A DNA stretch of 64,000 bases from Streptomyces sp. CBMA152 (GCF_014596475.1 NZ_MECJ01000028.1:682001-746000); one strand, 5' to 3'; positions 1 to 8,345 are shown, counted from the stretch's first letter. Notes: generated from the letters alone by a model not told the origin. Program-made: numbers and translations.

Positions 1-325
1 TGCGGTACTGGCCGCCGCCGACCGGCTCGATCGACCACTGCTGGGGGTACGGCTGCGTCGCGACCAGCGGCGGGAAGATCTTGATCAGGCTCAGCGCGAA
101 GAAGAGCTCGCCGAACTCGCCGCCGTGCAGCTTGCTCTTGAGGTGGTACTGGTTGCCCGGGAGGAATTCGATCTCCCACTGCTGGTTGTCACCCTTGTGG
201 TACGGGTACCCGATGATGGGCGTGTTGGGCTCGGTACGGGCGTCACGTACGTCGACCACACGGTCGTCGTACGCCGCGTTCTTGATCACGTACAGACCCG
301 GGGACAGAATGAAGGTCTCGGCCAT
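1..325 (-). CDS. Beta-trefoil (ricin-type / I66 inhibitor-like) protein, 3' end outside window
   Basis: Only the first 108 residues are in the window; the gene runs off the left edge. It starts at ATG 325 with a strong AGGAGG ribosome site a few bases upstream. The protein opens MAETFILSPGLYVIKN and carries a repeated aromatic pattern (GLYVIKN, NQQWEIEF, PQQWSIEP) with QxW motifs spaced as in ricin-type beta-trefoils and as in the related I66 serine-protease-inhibitor family. No signal peptide is visible, so it is probably cytoplasmic. A carbohydrate-binding or protease-inhibitor role is inferred from the fold only. Codon use matches neighbouring genes. Fold call moderately sure; function unknown. 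Confidence 0.6.
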   Translation of the reverse strand, partial: MAETFILSPGLYVIKNAAYDDRVVDVRDARTEPNTPIIGYPYHKGDNQQWEIEFLPGNQYHLKSKLHGGEFGELFFALSLIKIFPPLVATQPYPQQWSIEPVGGGQYR

Positions 326-470
326 GAATCCTCCTTGGCTACCAGGGACGGATGGCGATCGAGCGACCCTCAACCTAATCCGCGCCGACCCGCCCCGTAA
401 CGGGGGCTTCAAGTCGCGCGTCGGAATTCATTTTGGCCGGGGCACGGCGCATATGCCCGTTCCCTTTCGA

Positions 471-501
471 CCTGAATTCGGGGACCGTTGGCCTATTCAG
501 G
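471..501. promoter_or_regulatory. Inverted repeat in the 326-613 intergenic region
   Basis: The intergenic stretch between the beta-trefoil gene (which reads left) and the 3' end of the TetR gene is more AT-rich than its surroundings. It contains the arms CCTGAAT and ATTCAGG separated by 17 bases. It lies about 150 bases upstream of the beta-trefoil start, so it could be an operator or simply a weak hairpin at the end of the TetR transcript. Nothing else is recognisable there. Confidence 0.25.
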
Positions 502-613
502 TCTTCCATCCCCCGGAACGCCAAAGCTCCTCGCCGCTCACCCGCCGTCAAGACAACAGACGCGGAACGTACGCCCGCCCCACCGCCTTCAGCCGAAAGA
601 ATCCGGCGCCTTC

Positions 614-1300
614 TCAGCCCCCGAGCATCCCCCCGGGCATCCCCCCGGGCATCCAGCGCTCGCCCTCCCGCAGCTTCCCCAGCCCCACCCACGCGAAGTT
701 CATCAGCGTCGCCGCCGCCTCCTTCGCGGAGACCCCCTCAGTCGCGTTGGCCCAGTCCGCCAGGGACTCCGCCGCGCCGACCAGCGCCTGGGCGAGGCCG
801 CCGACGTCACGGGACGCCAACTCTGGCTCCGACGAGTGGGCCTCCCGCGCCGCCGCCGCGATCAGGAGCGTCACGAACGCCACCATCTCCTCCCGCATCA
901 CCGTGACCTCGGCGGCGAACGGTTCCCCGTGCGTACGGGCCTGGCGGTGCAGGACCGACCAGCCGTCGGGGTTCTCGGCGGTGTGGAGGAAGAAGGCCCG
1001 CAGGCCGGCCCACAGGCGCGCGTCGGCGGGGGCTTTCGGCTCGGCACCTGCCCGTACCGCGCTCACCAGCGCGCGGGCCTCCCGCCGGATCACGGCGGTG
1101 AAGAGTTCTTCCTTGGAGTTCAGATAGAGGTAGACGAGCGGCTTGGAGACGCCGGCCACCTCGGCTATCTCGTCCATCGAGGCGGCCCGGTACCCGCGCC
1201 GGCCGAAGATCCGTACCGCCGCGTCCAGCATCTGCTGCTCGCGCACGGCCCGCGGCATCCGCTTGGCCTTCCCCGCACCCGAAGCTGCACCCGCACCCAT
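614..1300 (-). CDS. TetR/AcrR family transcriptional regulator
   Basis: 228-residue DNA-binding regulator. The N-terminal helix-turn-helix is classical TetR: REQQMLDAAVRIFGRRGYRA followed by SMDEIAEVAGVSKPLVYLYL and NSKEELFTAV (about residues 20-70). The rest is a helical ligand/dimer domain with no assignable ligand. The ATG at 1300 is chosen because a GGGGAGG ribosome site lies about 10 bases upstream; the preceding Ala/Gly/Lys-rich 14 residues are a typical disordered leader. The C-terminus ends in a short Pro-Gly-Gly-Met repeat encoded by a 12-base tandem repeat at 626-654. No efflux pump is adjacent, so the target is unknown. Confidence 0.9.
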   Translation of the reverse strand: MGAGAASGAGKAKRMPRAVREQQMLDAAVRIFGRRGYRAASMDEIAEVAGVSKPLVYLYLNSKEELFTAVIRREARALVSAVRAGAEPKAPADARLWAGLRAFFLHTAENPDGWSVLHRQARTHGEPFAAEVTVMREEMVAFVTLLIAAAAREAHSSEPELASRDVGGLAQALVGAAESLADWANATEGVSAKEAAATLMNFAWVGLGKLREGERWMPGGMPGGMLGG

Positions 1301-1403
1301 CAGACCGCATCCTCCCCGGCGCGCCGTCCTACGTCCGGGTAAGGGTAAGCGCGGGGGAAGTCGGTCCTGTTACGCGGGCCAACGGGCCCAAGAACCAAGC
1401 CTG

Positions 1404-1700
1404 TTACTGCGTCACGCCGTCTTCCTGCGTGCGGTTCGCCTCAAGCTTCGCCTTCGCCGACTCCACCTTGGTGACGATCTGCGCCGACATCTCGTCGCGC
1501 TGCTTGCGCAGCAGGACGAAGCTCAGCGGGGCGGAGAGGACCAGGGCGAGCAGCACGACCCAGATGGCGTTGGCGTCGCCGAGACCGGCGGGCATGACCC
1601 CGAAGTGGACCAGGGCCGCCACGAAGACCATGCAGCCGACGAAGACGGCGATGCGCATCGCGGTGTACCGGACGGTGGCGCTCGGCTTGGCGATGTTCAC
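1404..1700 (-). CDS. DUF4229-type small membrane protein
   Basis: 98-residue protein with two predicted membrane helices (about residues 12-30 and 37-57) followed by a charged tail (LRKQRDEMSAQIVTKVESAK). This is the layout of the actinobacterial DUF4229 family. In S. coelicolor relatives such genes sit beside the menaquinone cluster, as here. The GTG at 1700 is preferred (AGAGAAGG a few bases upstream); an in-frame ATG at 1742 would add 14 residues but has no ribosome site. Function unknown; a membrane location is the only firm statement. Confidence 0.75.
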   Translation of the reverse strand: MNIAKPSATVRYTAMRIAVFVGCMVFVAALVHFGVMPAGLGDANAIWVVLLALVLSAPLSFVLLRKQRDEMSAQIVTKVESAKAKLEANRTQEDGVTQ

Positions 1701-1781
1701 GGCTGACCTTCTCTCTGGGTTCGGCGTTCCCTGTACGTCCAATGAAGCTTGTCCGTCCAGTGAAGCATGTCCCCTATTGGA

Positions 1782-2306
1782 TCAATTCAGCGGGAGCAGC
1801 ATGAAGATGTCGTCGCGGTCGTCCCCGGGCGCCACACGGATCGCGCCGGGCACCCGCCCGACCTCCTTGTAGCCGCAGGACGCGTAGAACCGCTCCAGGC
1901 CGAGCCCGCCCCGGCAGGTCAGGCGTATCGCCTCGACCCCGTCGAAGGAGCGGGCCGCGTCGGCGACGGCCGCCATCAGGTCCTGCCCGTACCCCTTGCC
2001 CTGGTGGCGGGGGTGGATCATGACGGTGTACGCCCAGATCCAGTGCCGCATCAGGGCGTGGGTGTTCGATACGAGGAACGTGGTCGCGGCGACCGTTCCG
2101 TCCTCGTCGTACCCCACCAACAGCCGGACCCGGCCCTCGGCCATCCCCGTCAGGTGCTTGAGCAGCTCGGGGCGTACGTCCTCGGCCGTGACCGGCGGCA
2201 CGAAGCCGACCGCTCCCCCGGCGTTGGAGACGTCCGCCCAGAGCTGTACGACCCCGTCGCGCAGCTCTGGAGTGACGGACGGATCCAGTTCGAAGGTCAG
2301 CGACAC
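1782..2306 (-). CDS. GNAT family N-acetyltransferase
   Basis: 174 residues, the usual length for a single-domain GNAT. The acetyl-CoA-binding motif A is clear (VMIHPRHQGKGYGQDLMAAV, R/Q-x-x-G-x-G/A type, about residues 95-115), followed by a motif B-like LERFYASCGYKEVGR near residue 140. The substrate cannot be told. It lies 11 bases downstream of mqnE on the same strand and may share its transcript, but nothing ties it to menaquinone synthesis. Start at ATG 2306 fits family length. Confidence 0.85.
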   Translation of the reverse strand: MSLTFELDPSVTPELRDGVVQLWADVSNAGGAVGFVPPVTAEDVRPELLKHLTGMAEGRVRLLVGYDEDGTVAATTFLVSNTHALMRHWIWAYTVMIHPRHQGKGYGQDLMAAVADAARSFDGVEAIRLTCRGGLGLERFYASCGYKEVGRVPGAIRVAPGDDRDDIFMLLPLN

Positions 2307-2316
2307 AGTCCGGTCC

Positions 2317-3495
2317 TCAGATCCGCATCGCCTGCGGCGACTCGCGCAGCGCCGGGTCCGGGCCGTCGTACTCGCGGATGATCTCGTACCGGGTGTTGCG
2401 CTCGACCGGGCGGAAACCGGCCTCGCGGATCAGGTCGAGGAGGTCGTCACGGGTCAGCTTGTTGGGCGTGCCGTAGTTGTCCGCGTCGTGCGTGATCTTG
2501 TACTCGACGACCGAGCCGTCCATGTCGTCGGCGCCGTGCTGGAGCGCGAGCTGGGTGGTCTGCAGGCCGTGCATCACCCAGAAGCACTTCACGTGCGGCA
2601 CGTTGTCGAAGAGCAGGCGCGAGACCGCGAAGGTCTTCAGGGCCTCGGCGCCGGTCGCCATCGTGGTGCGCGCCTGGAGCTTGTTGCGGACCTTGCCGTC
2701 CTGCATGTCCACGAAGTCGTGCTGGTAGCGCAGCGGGATGAAGACCTGGAAACCGCCGGTCTCGTCCTGGAGCTCACGCAGACGCAGGACGTGGTCGACC
2801 CGGTGCCGGGGCTCCTCGATGTGCCCGTACAGCATCGTCGAGGGGGTCTTGAGACCCTTCTCGTGCGCCAGGCGGTGGATACGCGACCAGTCTTCCCAGT
2901 GGGTGTTGTGGTCGACGATGTGCTGACGGACCTCCCAGTCGAAGATCTCGGCGCCGCCGCCGGTCAGCGATTCGAGGCCCGCGTCGATCAGCTCGTCGAG
3001 GATCTCGGAGGCGCTCAGCCCCGAGATCGTCTCGAAGTGGTGGATCTCCGTCGCCGTGAACGCCTTCAGGCCGACGTTCGGCAGCGCCTCCTTGAGGGCC
3101 TTCAGCGAGCGCGGGTAGTAGCGCCAAGGGAGCGTCGGGTGGAGCCCGTTGACGATGTGCAGCTCGGTGAGGTTGTCGTTCTCCATCGCCTTGGCGAGGC
3201 GGACGGCCTCCTCGATGCGCATGGTGTACGCGTCCTTCTCGCCCGGCTTGCGCTGGAACGAGCAGTACGCGCACGACGCGGTGCACACGTTCGTCATGTT
3301 GAGGTGCCGGTTGACGTTGAAGTGGACGACGTCGCCGTTCTTCCGCGTCCGCACCTCGTGCGCGAGGCCGCCGAGCCAGGCCAGGTCGTCCGACTCGTAG
3401 AGCGCGATGCCGTCCTCGCGGGACAGCCGCTCCCCGGCCCGGACCTTAGCCTCCAGCTCACGCTTGAAGCCCACATCCGTGATCGATGCGGTCAT
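2317..3495 (-). CDS. mqnE: Aminofutalosine synthase MqnE (radical SAM)
   Basis: 392 residues. MqnE adds chorismate-derived 3-[(1-carboxyvinyl)oxy]benzoate to the adenosyl radical of SAM to make aminofutalosine, an early step of the futalosine menaquinone pathway. The radical-SAM cluster motif CTASCAYC (CxxxCxxC, Cys71/75/78) is present, as is the family signature GGGAEIF near residue 195, which separates MqnE from the related MqnC. The ATG at 3495 (MTASITDVGF) gives the family length; an upstream in-frame start adds 18 unconserved residues. An Lrp-type regulator lies 50 bases upstream on the same strand, and the UbiX/UbiA/UbiD homologues used later in the pathway follow beyond it. Confidence 0.92.
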   Translation of the reverse strand: MTASITDVGFKRELEAKVRAGERLSREDGIALYESDDLAWLGGLAHEVRTRKNGDVVHFNVNRHLNMTNVCTASCAYCSFQRKPGEKDAYTMRIEEAVRLAKAMENDNLTELHIVNGLHPTLPWRYYPRSLKALKEALPNVGLKAFTATEIHHFETISGLSASEILDELIDAGLESLTGGGAEIFDWEVRQHIVDHNTHWEDWSRIHRLAHEKGLKTPSTMLYGHIEEPRHRVDHVLRLRELQDETGGFQVFIPLRYQHDFVDMQDGKVRNKLQARTTMATGAEALKTFAVSRLLFDNVPHVKCFWVMHGLQTTQLALQHGADDMDGSVVEYKITHDADNYGTPNKLTRDDLLDLIREAGFRPVERNTRYEIIREYDGPDPALRESPQAMRI

Positions 3496-3549
3496 GCGGC
3501 GGCCTCCCAAATATCTCCGTACACAGGCCCCACCACCGTACGCCCCCAC

Positions 3550-3999
3550 TTACTCCGGAAGTTCGCCGACCCGGTTCTCCCACTTGGTGGAGAGCACGAT
3601 GGTCGTACGGGTCCGCGAGACGCCCTTGGTGGAGCCCAGGCGCCGGATGGTCTTCTCCAGACCGTCCACGTCCGAGGCCCGGATCTTGAGCATGTACGAG
3701 TCGTCGCCCGCGATGAACCAGCAGTCCTCGATCTCCTCCAGATCGCGCAGCCGGCGGGCCACGTCCTCGTGGTCGGCGGCGTCGGAGAGCGAGATGCCGA
3801 TGAGCGCGGTCACGCCGAGGCCGAGCGAGGCGGCGTTGACGGTGGCGCGGTAGCCGGTGATGACGCCGGCCGCCTCAAGACGGTTGATGCGGTCGGTGAC
3901 GCTGGGCCCGGAGAGACCGACGAGCCGGCCGAGCTCGGCGTAGGAGGCCCTGCCGTTCTCCCGCAGGGCCTGGATGAGCTGCCTGTCCACGGCGTCCAT
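3550..3999 (-). CDS. Lrp/AsnC family transcriptional regulator
   Basis: 149 residues with an N-terminal helix-turn-helix (MDAVDRQLIQALRENGRASY, then SGPSVTDRINRLEAAGVITGY) and a C-terminal RAM/ActD effector domain (about residues 65-140, with GDDSYMLKIRA). Lrp proteins sense small molecules, usually amino acids, through this domain. I prefer ATG 3999, with GGAAGG about 10 bases upstream; ATG 4017 would add six residues and lacks a ribosome site. It lies in the menaquinone neighbourhood, between mqnE and the UbiX gene, and diverges from the small gene at 4144. Palindromes in the shared upstream region could be its operator. Confidence 0.88.
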   Translation of the reverse strand: MDAVDRQLIQALRENGRASYAELGRLVGLSGPSVTDRINRLEAAGVITGYRATVNAASLGLGVTALIGISLSDAADHEDVARRLRDLEEIEDCWFIAGDDSYMLKIRASDVDGLEKTIRRLGSTKGVSRTRTTIVLSTKWENRVGELPE

Positions 4000-4015
4000 A
4001 TGCCTGAAGCCTTCC

Positions 4016-4087
4016 ATTGTTCAGCAATACCGCGAGTTTAGGTGTAGAATCTAAGGTACACAGGGTCGACGCCCTGTGAATCATTCA
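4016..4087. promoter_or_regulatory. Palindrome cluster upstream of the Lrp-type gene
   Basis: Three short palindromes lie in the divergent region between the Lrp-type gene and the small gene at 4144: ATTG-5-CAAT at 4016-4028, ACAGGG-6-CCCTGT at 4060-4077 and TGAATCATTCA at 4077-4087. Lrp/AsnC octamers bind several phased weak palindromes and usually regulate themselves, so this is a reasonable autoregulatory region. The assignment is inference from position and symmetry. Confidence 0.35.
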
Positions 4088-4143
4088 GCTGCTTGCATCA
4101 TTTTCCAGCAGATCAAAGACGATCTTTCAGGAGTGTTGACACC

Positions 4144-4269
4144 GTGTACACGATCGAGATGGCCTACGCCCGTATGCGCGAGCTTCAGGACCAGGCCAAC
4201 CGCTCGCGTGCCCACCAGCCCACCGCCGCTCAGCGCCGCGCTCTGAAGCGCGCCGCGAAGAAGCGCTAA
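4144..4269 (+). CDS. Small basic protein, 41 residues, unknown function
   Basis: GTG start preceded by AGGAG at 10 bases, then a 41-residue open frame ending TAA. The product begins VYTIEMAYARMRELQDQANR and ends in a very basic tail (ALKRAAKKR). Predicted to be one helix with a positive C-terminus, so nucleic-acid or ribosome association is possible but unproven. Third-position GC is high, as in a real gene. The stop codon overlaps the stop of the convergent UbiX gene by three bases. It lies inside the menaquinone block, divergent from the Lrp-type regulator. I recall no function for it. Confidence 0.6.
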   Translation: MYTIEMAYARMRELQDQANRSRAHQPTAAQRRALKRAAKKR

Positions 4270-4964
4270 CTCGGAGGACGAGAGCTCCCGAGCTCTCCCT
4301 CCCAACGGCGGTACAAGCTGTGCGGCACGCCTGCCGCGTCCAGCACCCGCCCGGCGACGAAGTCCACCAGATCCTGGATGTGCGTCGCCCCCGCGTAGAA
4401 CGCCGGAGAGGCGGGCAGCACCACTGCGCCCGCCTCGTCCAGCGCCACCAGGTGCTTGAGGGTCTGCCCGTTCAGAGGCGTCTCCCGCACCGCGACCACC
4501 AGCTTCCGCCGCTCCTTGAGCGTCACGCTCGCGGCCCGCTGCAACAGGTCCTTCGAAAGCCCGAGCGCCACCCCGGCCACCGACGCCGTACTGGCGGGCA
4601 CGATCAGCATCCCGCGCACGGCGTACGAACCGGACGACGGCCCGGCGCCGAGATCCCCGGCGCTCCAGTACCGCACGTCGTCGAGGTAGGCCCCGCCCAC
4701 GTCGAAGGTCCCCGGCTTCCCGTCCGCCCCCCGCGCCAGCCACTTCGCGAGATCGTCGCGCCAGTGCGCGTCACGGAAGGCGATCCCCGTCTCGTCGAGC
4801 AGGGTCAGCCGCGAGGCCCGCGACACGACGAGATCCACGCTCTCGCCCGCGTCGACGAGCCCCCGCAGCACGGCAGCCGCGTACGGCGTCCCCGACGCAC
4901 CGGACACCCCGACGACCCAGGGCGTACGAGCCCCCCGCGCTTCTCGCTGACCGTGTATGTTCAC
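4266..4964 (-). CDS. mqnM: UbiX-family flavin prenyltransferase (menaquinone, futalosine branch)
   Basis: 232 residues. UbiX enzymes join a dimethylallyl group to FMN to make the prenylated flavin cofactor needed by UbiD decarboxylases. The N-terminal flavin-binding motif is present (WVVGVSGASGTPYAAAVL, about residues 16-33), and so is the conserved region around PASTASVAGVALGLSKDL. The matching UbiD enzyme is two genes upstream on the same strand. GTG 4964 is preferred because GGAG lies just upstream; an in-frame GTG at 4973 is an alternative. The UbiA gene ends 47 bases upstream, so the three are probably one operon. Symbol from my recollection of the Streptomyces pathway naming. Confidence 0.85.
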   Translation of the reverse strand: MNIHGQREARGARTPWVVGVSGASGTPYAAAVLRGLVDAGESVDLVVSRASRLTLLDETGIAFRDAHWRDDLAKWLARGADGKPGTFDVGGAYLDDVRYWSAGDLGAGPSSGSYAVRGMLIVPASTASVAGVALGLSKDLLQRAASVTLKERRKLVVAVRETPLNGQTLKHLVALDEAGAVVLPASPAFYAGATHIQDLVDFVAGRVLDAAGVPHSLYRRWEGELGSSRPPS

Positions 4965-5011
4965 CTGCTCCACGTGTCCGAGCCTATCCGGCGGCACGGG
5001 GGCGGGAGCCG

Positions 5012-5914
5012 TCACACCGAGAGCCCGCGGACCAGCAGGTCGAGGAGCGCGCAGACGAACAGCGAGATCCCGATGAAACCGTTGGTCGTGAAGAACGCCC
5101 GGTTGAGGCGGGACAGGTCGTGGGGCTTGACGATCGTGTGCTCGTAGAGGAACGCCGCCGCCACGATCACCAGGCCGATCCAGAAGAACGTCCCGGCGTC
5201 GGTCACCACCGCGTACCAGACCAGCAGGGCCGTGGTGACGGCGTGACAGCCCCGGGCGCCGCGGATCGCGTTCGGGACGCCGAAGCGGGCCGGGACCGAG
5301 AGGACTCCGGTCTCGTGGTCGGACTCGACGTCCTGGCAGGCGTAGATCAGGTCGAAGCCGCCGATCCAGACGCCGACCGCCAGGCCCAGGATCACCGCGT
5401 GCCAGGACCACTCGCCGGTGATCGCCAGCCAGCCGCCGACCGGGCCCATGGCCTGCGCGAGACCGAGGATCGCCTGCGGGAAGTTGGTGAACCTCTTGCC
5501 GTACGGATAGACCACCATCGGGATCACCGCGATGGGGGCGAGCGCCAGGCAGAGCGGGTTGAGCAGTCCGGCGGCGCCCAGGAAGACGACGAGCGCGATG
5601 AGCGCGCCGGTCCACGCGGACCTCACCGACACGGCGCCGGTGACCAGTTCACGGTGGGCCGTGCGCGGATTGCGGGCGTCGATCTCGCGGTCGATGATCC
5701 GGTTGCAGGCCATCGCGAAGGTGCGCAGGCCCACCATGGCGACGGTGACCAGGAGCAGCTTGACCCAGTGGATCTTCTCGTCCAACTGGAACATCGCGGT
5801 CAGCGCGGCGATGTAGGCGAAGGGCAGCGCGAAGACCGAGTGCTCGATCATGACCAGGCGCAGGAAGGCTTTTGTGCGGCCCGGCTGCGGGACGGCTGCG
5901 GCAGATGCGCTCAC
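5012..5914 (-). CDS. mqnP: UbiA-family prenyltransferase (menaquinone, futalosine branch)
   Basis: 300 residues, integral membrane with about eight helices. It is expected to attach the polyprenyl chain to the naphthoate intermediate. Both Asp-rich prenyl-diphosphate motifs are visible: NRIIDREIDARN (about residues 69-80) and DLIYACQDVESDHE (about 196-209). The GTG start overlaps the UbiD stop (GTGA), which implies translational coupling. The order UbiD-UbiA-UbiX matches what I recall for S. coelicolor SCO4490-4492. Family certain; pathway step from context. Confidence 0.88.
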   Translation of the reverse strand: MSASAAAVPQPGRTKAFLRLVMIEHSVFALPFAYIAALTAMFQLDEKIHWVKLLLVTVAMVGLRTFAMACNRIIDREIDARNPRTAHRELVTGAVSVRSAWTGALIALVVFLGAAGLLNPLCLALAPIAVIPMVVYPYGKRFTNFPQAILGLAQAMGPVGGWLAITGEWSWHAVILGLAVGVWIGGFDLIYACQDVESDHETGVLSVPARFGVPNAIRGARGCHAVTTALLVWYAVVTDAGTFFWIGLVIVAAAFLYEHTIVKPHDLSRLNRAFFTTNGFIGISLFVCALLDLLVRGLSV

Positions 5915-7365
5915 TTGAGCCCGTACTCCTTCCAGCGGCGGTCGACCTTCGCCGCCGTGTCCGGGTCCGACTCGACCATGTGCGGCCAGCCGCCGTCCCG
6001 GGTGTAGCCCTCCTCGGGCCACTTCGCCGTCGCGTCGATCCCCGCCTTGCCGCCCCAGAACTGCTGGTACGAGGCATGGTCGAGGTGGTCGACCGGGCCC
6101 TCCACGACGGTGAGGTCACGGGCGTAGTCGGTGTTGCCGAAGGCCCGCCAGGACACCTCGTGCAGGTTGTGGACGTCGCAGTCGGCGTCCACGATCACGA
6201 TCAGCTTCGTCAGCGACATCATGTGCGCGCCCCAGATCGCGTGCATCACCTTCTGCGCGTGCTTGGGGTACTTCTTGTCGATCGAGACGATCGCGCAGTT
6301 GTGGAAGCCGCCCGACTCCGGCAGGTGGTAGTCCACGATGTCCGGGACGATGATCTTGAGGAGCGGGAGGAAGAAGCGCTCGGTCGCCCTGCCCAGCGGG
6401 CCGTCCTCCGTCGGGGGGCGCCCGACCACGATCGACTGGATCAGCGGACGCTTCCGCATCGTCACGCAGTCGATCGTCAGCGCCGGGAACGGCTCCTGCG
6501 GGGTGTAGAACCCGGTGTGGTCGCCGAACGGGCCCTCGGGCAGCATCTCGCCCGGCTCCAGCCAGCCCTCGATGACGACCTCGGCGTTGGCCGGGACCTG
6601 GAGCGGCACGGTCTTGCAGTCGACCATCTCGATCCGCTTGCCCTGGATGAACCCGGCGAACAGGTACTCGTCGATGTCCCCGGGCAGCGGCGCGGTCGAG
6701 GCGTACGTCACGGCGGGCGGGCAGCCGAAGGCGATCGCGACCGGCAGCCGCTCGCCCTTCTTCGCCGCCACCGCGTAGTGGTTGCGGCTGTCCTTGTGGA
6801 TCTGCCAGTGCATGCCGATGGTGCGCTTGTCGTGGCGCTGGAGGCGGTAGAGCCCGAGGTTGCGCACGCCCGTCTCGGGGTGCTTGGTGTGGGTGAGGCC
6901 GAGGTTGAAGAACGAGCCGCCGTCCTCGGGCCAGGTGAACAGCGCGGGCAGCATGTCGAGGTCGACGTCGTCGCCGGTGAGGACGACCTCCTGGACAGGG
7001 GCTTCCTTCACCTTCTTCGGCGGTACGTGGACCATCGAGCCGAGCTTGCCGAACGCCTCGCGGACCCCGACGAAGCCCTGCGGGAGCTCGGGCTTGAGCA
7101 GCCCGCCGATCTTCTCGCTGATCTCTTCGTACGCCTTGAGGCCGAGGGCCTTCAGCAGGCGCCGGTCGGTCCCGTACACGTTCATCGCGAGCGGCATCGA
7201 GGCGCCCTTGACGTTCTCGAAGAGAAGCGCCGGGCCACCCGCCTTGTTGACCCGGTCGACGATCTCCCCGACCTCCAGGTACGGGTCGACTTCGGCCTTG
7301 ATGCGGATGAGGTCGCCCTCGCGCTCCAGCGCGCGGAGCAGCGAGCGGAGATCGTCGTAAGCCAT
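5911..7365 (-). CDS. mqnL: UbiD-family menaquinone biosynthesis decarboxylase
   Basis: 484 residues, the full length for UbiD. The enzyme uses prenylated FMN to decarboxylate an aromatic acid, here probably dihydroxy-6-naphthoate or its prenylated product. Family features include the N-terminal MAYDDLRSLLRALEREGDL and the region PEGPFGDHTGFYTP (about residues 280-293) that holds conserved acidic residues of the active site. It is the first gene of the coupled UbiD-UbiA-UbiX set and diverges from the gene at 7455. The ATG at 7365 is the conserved start. Confidence 0.9.
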   Translation of the reverse strand: MAYDDLRSLLRALEREGDLIRIKAEVDPYLEVGEIVDRVNKAGGPALLFENVKGASMPLAMNVYGTDRRLLKALGLKAYEEISEKIGGLLKPELPQGFVGVREAFGKLGSMVHVPPKKVKEAPVQEVVLTGDDVDLDMLPALFTWPEDGGSFFNLGLTHTKHPETGVRNLGLYRLQRHDKRTIGMHWQIHKDSRNHYAVAAKKGERLPVAIAFGCPPAVTYASTAPLPGDIDEYLFAGFIQGKRIEMVDCKTVPLQVPANAEVVIEGWLEPGEMLPEGPFGDHTGFYTPQEPFPALTIDCVTMRKRPLIQSIVVGRPPTEDGPLGRATERFFLPLLKIIVPDIVDYHLPESGGFHNCAIVSIDKKYPKHAQKVMHAIWGAHMMSLTKLIVIVDADCDVHNLHEVSWRAFGNTDYARDLTVVEGPVDHLDHASYQQFWGGKAGIDATAKWPEEGYTRDGGWPHMVESDPDTAAKVDRRWKEYGLK

Positions 7366-7454
7366 GGGGTCAAGTATCGGGCACCGGTTACCCTGGGCCG
7401 GTCACCGGGGCCGCCACAAGCCCCGTCGCCGTTCCCTGGGGGGACCTTCCGAAC

Positions 7455-7739
7455 ATGCTCAGGTATCTGCCGTTCCTGCTGGTCCTGGCGCTGTGGATCT
7501 ACGCGTTCATCGACTGCCTCAACACCCCGGAGAACGAGGTCCGCGGCCTGCCGAAGGTCGTGTGGGTCATCGTGATCCTGCTCTTCGGCGAGGTCCTGCT
7601 CGGCCCGATCGCCTGGCTGGTGGCGGGCCGGCCGCGCCGCACGGCCGCGCGGCGCGGCGGCTGGACGGCGCCGGACGACAACCCGGAGTTCCTGGCGTCG
7701 CTGAACAAGCGCGACGAGGACGATCCGAAGGGCCGTTAA
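7455..7739 (+). CDS. PLDc_N-domain small membrane protein
   Basis: 94 residues: a membrane helix (YLPFLLVLALWIYAFIDCLN), a short loop with the family pattern EVRGLPKVVWVIVILLF, a second helix, then a basic cytoplasmic tail. This is the phospholipase-D N-terminal (PLDc_N) domain, here alone without the nuclease part, as is common in actinobacteria. Function unknown. The stop overlaps the end of the convergent gene at 7736 by four bases. Confidence 0.8.
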   Translation: MLRYLPFLLVLALWIYAFIDCLNTPENEVRGLPKVVWVIVILLFGEVLLGPIAWLVAGRPRRTAARRGGWTAPDDNPEFLASLNKRDEDDPKGR

Positions 7740-8257
7740 CGAGCCAGTGCGGTGCGCTCGTACGTGTCGCGCAGCTCGCGCCAGCGCTCCAGGGACCACG
7801 TGGACCAGTCCTTGGGGCGGCCGTCGAGCGCGTCGGCCAGGAACTCGAAGTGCTGGTGCCACCCGGCCAGGCAGTCCAGGCGCAGGGCGTCCTCGCCCGG
7901 GAACTCGTTGGTGAAGCGCAGCACCGTCCCCGTCGGGCCCTCCGGCTCCAGGTGGAAGCGGATGCGGCCGTGCAGGTCCACCGTGTACTCGGCGACGCGC
8001 TCCGGGAACCAGGCCGTGACCTGCCCGGAGTGGACGGCGTCGGGCTCCCCGTTCAGCCAGCGCAGCGTCACCGCACCGCCGAGGCGCGGCTCCAGTACGT
8101 CGGCGGCGCACAGCCAGCCGGGCAGGCCTTCGGGGGTGGCGACTGCGGCCCAGACCCGGGTCCTCGGGTGCGGGAGATGGAGCTCGTAGCGCAGGAGCCA
8201 GGCGCCGTCGTGGGGCTCGCTGGTGCCATGAGGGATCACGTCCGTCATGTGCGTCAT
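7736..8257 (-). CDS. SRPBCC (START-like, AHSA1-type) domain protein
   Basis: 173 residues with the SRPBCC hydrophobic-cavity fold: an opening strand YELHLPHPRTRVWAAVATPEGL, then PGWLCAADVLEPRLGGAVTL, and a C-terminal long helix (LDCLAGWHQHFEFLADALDG). Such proteins bind small hydrophobic ligands or act as chaperone co-factors; the ligand here is unknown. ATG at 8257; an in-frame Met at residue 4 is possible. It is separated from the upstream ccsB by a strong hairpin, so it is probably transcribed alone. Confidence 0.8.
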   Translation of the reverse strand: MTHMTDVIPHGTSEPHDGAWLLRYELHLPHPRTRVWAAVATPEGLPGWLCAADVLEPRLGGAVTLRWLNGEPDAVHSGQVTAWFPERVAEYTVDLHGRIRFHLEPEGPTGTVLRFTNEFPGEDALRLDCLAGWHQHFEFLADALDGRPKDWSTWSLERWRELRDTYERTALAR

Positions 8258-8272
8258 GCCATCAGTGTCACC

Positions 8273-8316
8273 GAAGCCGGGCCCGAACGCCTGTGCTGGC
8301 GGTCGGGCCCGGCTTC
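8273..8316 (-). terminator. Hairpin terminator after ccsB
   Basis: A 14-bp perfect stem (GAAGCCGGGCCCGA and its complement), extended by four more pairs with one mismatch, closes on a six-base loop. It sits 30 bases past the ccsB stop and before the SRPBCC gene, where a terminator for the cytochrome maturation transcript is expected. There is no clear U-tract, as usual in Streptomyces. Confidence 0.75.
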
Positions 8317-8345
8317 AGAGGCTTTGCGTCCCTGTACGGGAGGGC

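Noticed and set aside
626..654. 12-base tandem repeat in the TetR gene as a phase-variation tract
   Set aside because: Unit length is a multiple of three and it lies in the last codons, so changes would not switch the gene off.
4266..5615. Long minus-strand frame that appears to extend the UbiX protein upstream
   Set aside because: The upstream part is an out-of-frame reading of the UbiA gene; the UbiX family start is at 4964.
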